Source: Atherinomorus stipes (taxonomy: Eukaryota; Chordata; Actinopteri; Atheriniformes; Atherinidae). From it: DNA of 64,000 nucleotides. The position numbers and the translations under genes were made by a program. The stretch covers positions 1-64,000 of the forward strand of contig JALJCO010001415.1 of assembly GCA_023101725.1 (NCBI GenBank), written 5' to 3'. Below, in pieces: positions 61,668 to 64,000 of this stretch (positions are counted from its first letter, which is position 1; each line of letters starts with the position of its first letter). The notes below the pieces were generated by a model. It did not search any database and was not told the DNA's origin. It saw only the letters and a program-made list of their open reading frames with translations.

Positions 61668-62146
61668 TGCTGCGTTCCATTTGAACTCGGAAGTCGGAAA
61701 TTCCCAGTTCCGAGTAGGAAGTTTCAACTGGAACGCCCCCCTGAAGTCGGATTTCCCACTCGGAAAGTCGGACAACTCTCGCAGCTCCGAGTTCAGATTT
61801 AAAGATGGCCGCGCCCTGTGTTAGCAGTTTTAGAAGCTTCTGTAATGTTACATTTATTTACACTTCGTACTAATATTTTGTTGCATAAATCAGTCGTACA
61901 CGTAGTATTGGTTTATATAGATGTAGGGGGAAGCTGCTGTAGTATAATTCACATTTTTCATGTCGTATATGTGAACTACAACACCAGCTGTGCCAACAAC
62001 GGCTAATAGCAATAGCCTTAGCAAACACGTTGTTTTGCTAGGTTGCTAACTGGTTTTCCGACCAGTGAGCTGGAACGCAAGTTGGTCGGGTGTGACGTCA
62101 CCCCCCAGTTCCCACTTCCCAGTTCCGATGAAAATGGAACGCAGCA
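61668..62146. mobile_element. TA-flanked MITE
   Basis: TGCTGCGTTCCATTT at the left is inverted as AAATGGAACGCAGCA at the right. TA flanks both sides (61666-61667, 62147-62148). Further inner inverted similarity (CGGAAATTCCCAG, CCCAGTTCCGA). The 2-bp TA duplication fits Tc1/mariner-type mobilisation. It is 479 bp and non-coding. Confidence 0.82.
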
Positions 62147-62149
62147 TAA

Positions 62150-63382
62150 GACCACAAAAATATTAATCGTTACAAGGGTGATCCAGTACACCCAAAACGT
62201 AATAAAGAATTTAATCTACTGGTGTGGTTCCAAAAATTATTCGATATTTGCCTTTATCTATCTAACGTTTAACACGTCCTGCCCATGTTCTTTAATAATC
62301 ATAACACTACATTGTATTTTCATTTTATTGTATTAATAGATAACCATTAAAGTTAAAACTCAGTCTTGGTGTCACACATCTTACTCATAGAACAATACCA
62401 ATACATAGCTTAGGAGCAAACAAGGACTCACTGAGCAGAATTCACAGAACCAGTTCTAAACCAGAACTCATTCAGAACAGAATTTACAAAACCAGGACTA
62501 AACCAGGACTCAGTCAGGGATATATTCATAAATTTAACCAAAAATATATTAAAAAAAAAAAAAAACTGTTTTTAAAAATGCTACCTCACCCAAAGTAAAT
62601 ATGTCCTGAAATATAATCCCTTCTTCTTATTCTTTTTTAAACCTGGTTCTTGTTCCACATCTGTGTTGCTCTCATTCTTGCTTGTATCTTCTCCTCTTTG
62701 TACAAACACACAAAGATCAACCAGAGTCACAAAAATATTATTGTGAAAGTTGACACACCACTATATTCCACACAATTATAAGGTTATTTGTACCTTTGTT
62801 TTGGAGTTAAAACAGGTAAAGGGCCTTATCTGCATATAGTGGTGGGTTGAAACCACAATATCACCAGGTAAGGTGTTTTTGCTGTTGCTATTGGTCCAAC
62901 ATTAAACATGACATCATTTAATCTAAACTTCAAAAGAAAGTACACAAACTAGGGTACGTGTGTTCTAAAATGCTCATGCTGGCATTTTTCTCTCCTTCTA
63001 ACATCTCTCTCTTTTTGTCCTTCATTCATACATCAACCAGAGAAAAGTATTATTATCCAAAGATTTATGACATATATCATTGAGAAATTGACTTTAGTTG
63101 TTTTCTCTCACCTGTGCTGTTCTCTCTCTCTCTCTCTCTTTTTTTTTTTAAAAGGACCTGATGTCCACAGTTGGCAAATCACTAAAAATAGTATATATAG
63201 CCTAATGTATACGTTTATATGTATTCCAAAGTTATTTCAAATTTATTAATAATTGAAGGAAATTTATCTGGCTTAGCCCATTACTGTACTTGTTTCATAA
63301 ACCAATGCTAAACACAGCATATTACTATTTTAATAATTACTTTCACTTATCCTGTTGAAACGATCGCATCTGTGCTCATAGC
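62150..63382. other. Unassigned AT-rich DNA
   Basis: I see no gene, RNA or transposon end here, only short CT and A runs (63121-63150, 62549-62565). Confidence 0.5.
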
Positions 63383-64000
63383 ATAGACTGTATATAATTA
63401 CTGGACGGAGCTTCTGGTCTCTTCTGAATAGAGAAATGTGAAGCCAGGTGGGCGTGTCTTACCGTCGCCATCTTGCCGTGTCACGTACGTCGTCACTCCA
63501 GGAAAATCCTAAAATGGGCACAGCGCAGCCGCGGGGCAAATGATTGACAGCTGACGTACTGTGGGCTAAACGCTAACTGAGCTAACACGAAACTAAGAGG
63601 AGCTAACAAAGATAAGCCCCCTAAGCGGCATGGTTAAGGTAAGACATGCTTAGACTTGCAATTCGCTGACTAAACACTGCCGTTGTGCGACTCTGTAACA
63701 AACTGAGACCTTATTAAGAGCAAAGAAGGAGCTAACTAGGAGCCTCCGGTCGGCAGGCGGAGCTTCCGGTCTGCCGCATGTCAATCATAAGGACACGCCC
63801 TTAATTATGTGTAATTTGAAGAATAAATAACATCTAAACGAATGAGTTATAAAAAAATTCCCCCCCCTCACAGTTGACATGAAGGTAAACTTGACCTAAT
63901 AAACCTAAAATGATTTTTTGAACCAGGCTGTAAACCTGTTTATTTCTGCTGTGAAGTTGGCGTTTTTAACATGGGAGTCTATGGGGATTTGCTCGCTCTT
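63383..64000. repeat. Family R repeat, copy running off the right edge
   Basis: ATAGACTGTATATAATTACTGG begins the copy. It is collinear with 51815-52376 and 53566-53590, and has an unoccupied TTAA at 63966-63969 where copy 1 holds a MITE. Confidence 0.8.

Overview
This window is nuclear DNA from a bony fish, most likely a teleost. The genes are interrupted by GT-AG introns. The proteins match vertebrate ABCA1, alpha-tubulin and NIPSNAP3 closely. The repeats (hAT-type MITEs, TTAA-flanked MITEs, tRNA-headed SINEs, L2/Rex-like LINE pieces, a Ty3/Gypsy element and a P-element-like transposon) are typical of fish genomes. I cannot name the species.

Layout. (1) Positions 1-28702, plus strand: the 3' half of abca1. 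It has 27 coding exons encoding 1135 residues, from the regulatory segment after the first nucleotide-binding domain to the stop codon. The 5' half lies off the left edge. Its introns hold a >5.1 kb 21-bp minisatellite, a 15-bp minisatellite, a 9-bp minisatellite, GT microsatellites, LINE pieces, a SINE and several nested MITEs. (2) 28703-32260: abca1 3' UTR and repeat-rich intergenic DNA. (3) 32263-35225, minus strand: a complete four-exon alpha-tubulin gene (451 aa) with a recognisable promoter and poly(A) signal. (4) 35940-43204, plus strand: a degenerate Ty3/Gypsy retroelement with an intact gag frame and a frameshifted pol. (5) 44535-48668, minus strand: a broken, multi-exon P-element-like (THAP9-like) transposase, split by a MITE and carrying a 50-bp tandem array in an intron. 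(6) 50432-59758, minus strand: a nipsnap3 gene. Its last two exons are separated from the others by an 8.1 kb intron packed with transposons nested several layers deep. Its first, leader-encoding exon was not found. (7) 59800-64000: intergenic or upstream DNA with one TA-flanked MITE and a partial repeat running off the right edge.

The single-copy genes are unrelated in function. ABCA1 exports cholesterol and phospholipid to apolipoprotein A-I, alpha-tubulin builds microtubules, and NIPSNAP3 is a mitochondrial-family protein. abca1 and nipsnap3 converge, as ABCA1 and NIPSNAP3A/B do in human, so this is an old syntenic block with an alpha-tubulin gene between them. I found no prokaryotic features, CRISPR array, rRNA or free-standing tRNA gene. 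The most unusual material is in the repeats: several TTAA-targeting elements with visible empty sites, a long-TIR element with a 9-bp target duplication, a tandem array of back-to-back splice-site motifs, and a GT tract abutting the splice acceptor of the ABCA1 Walker A exon.
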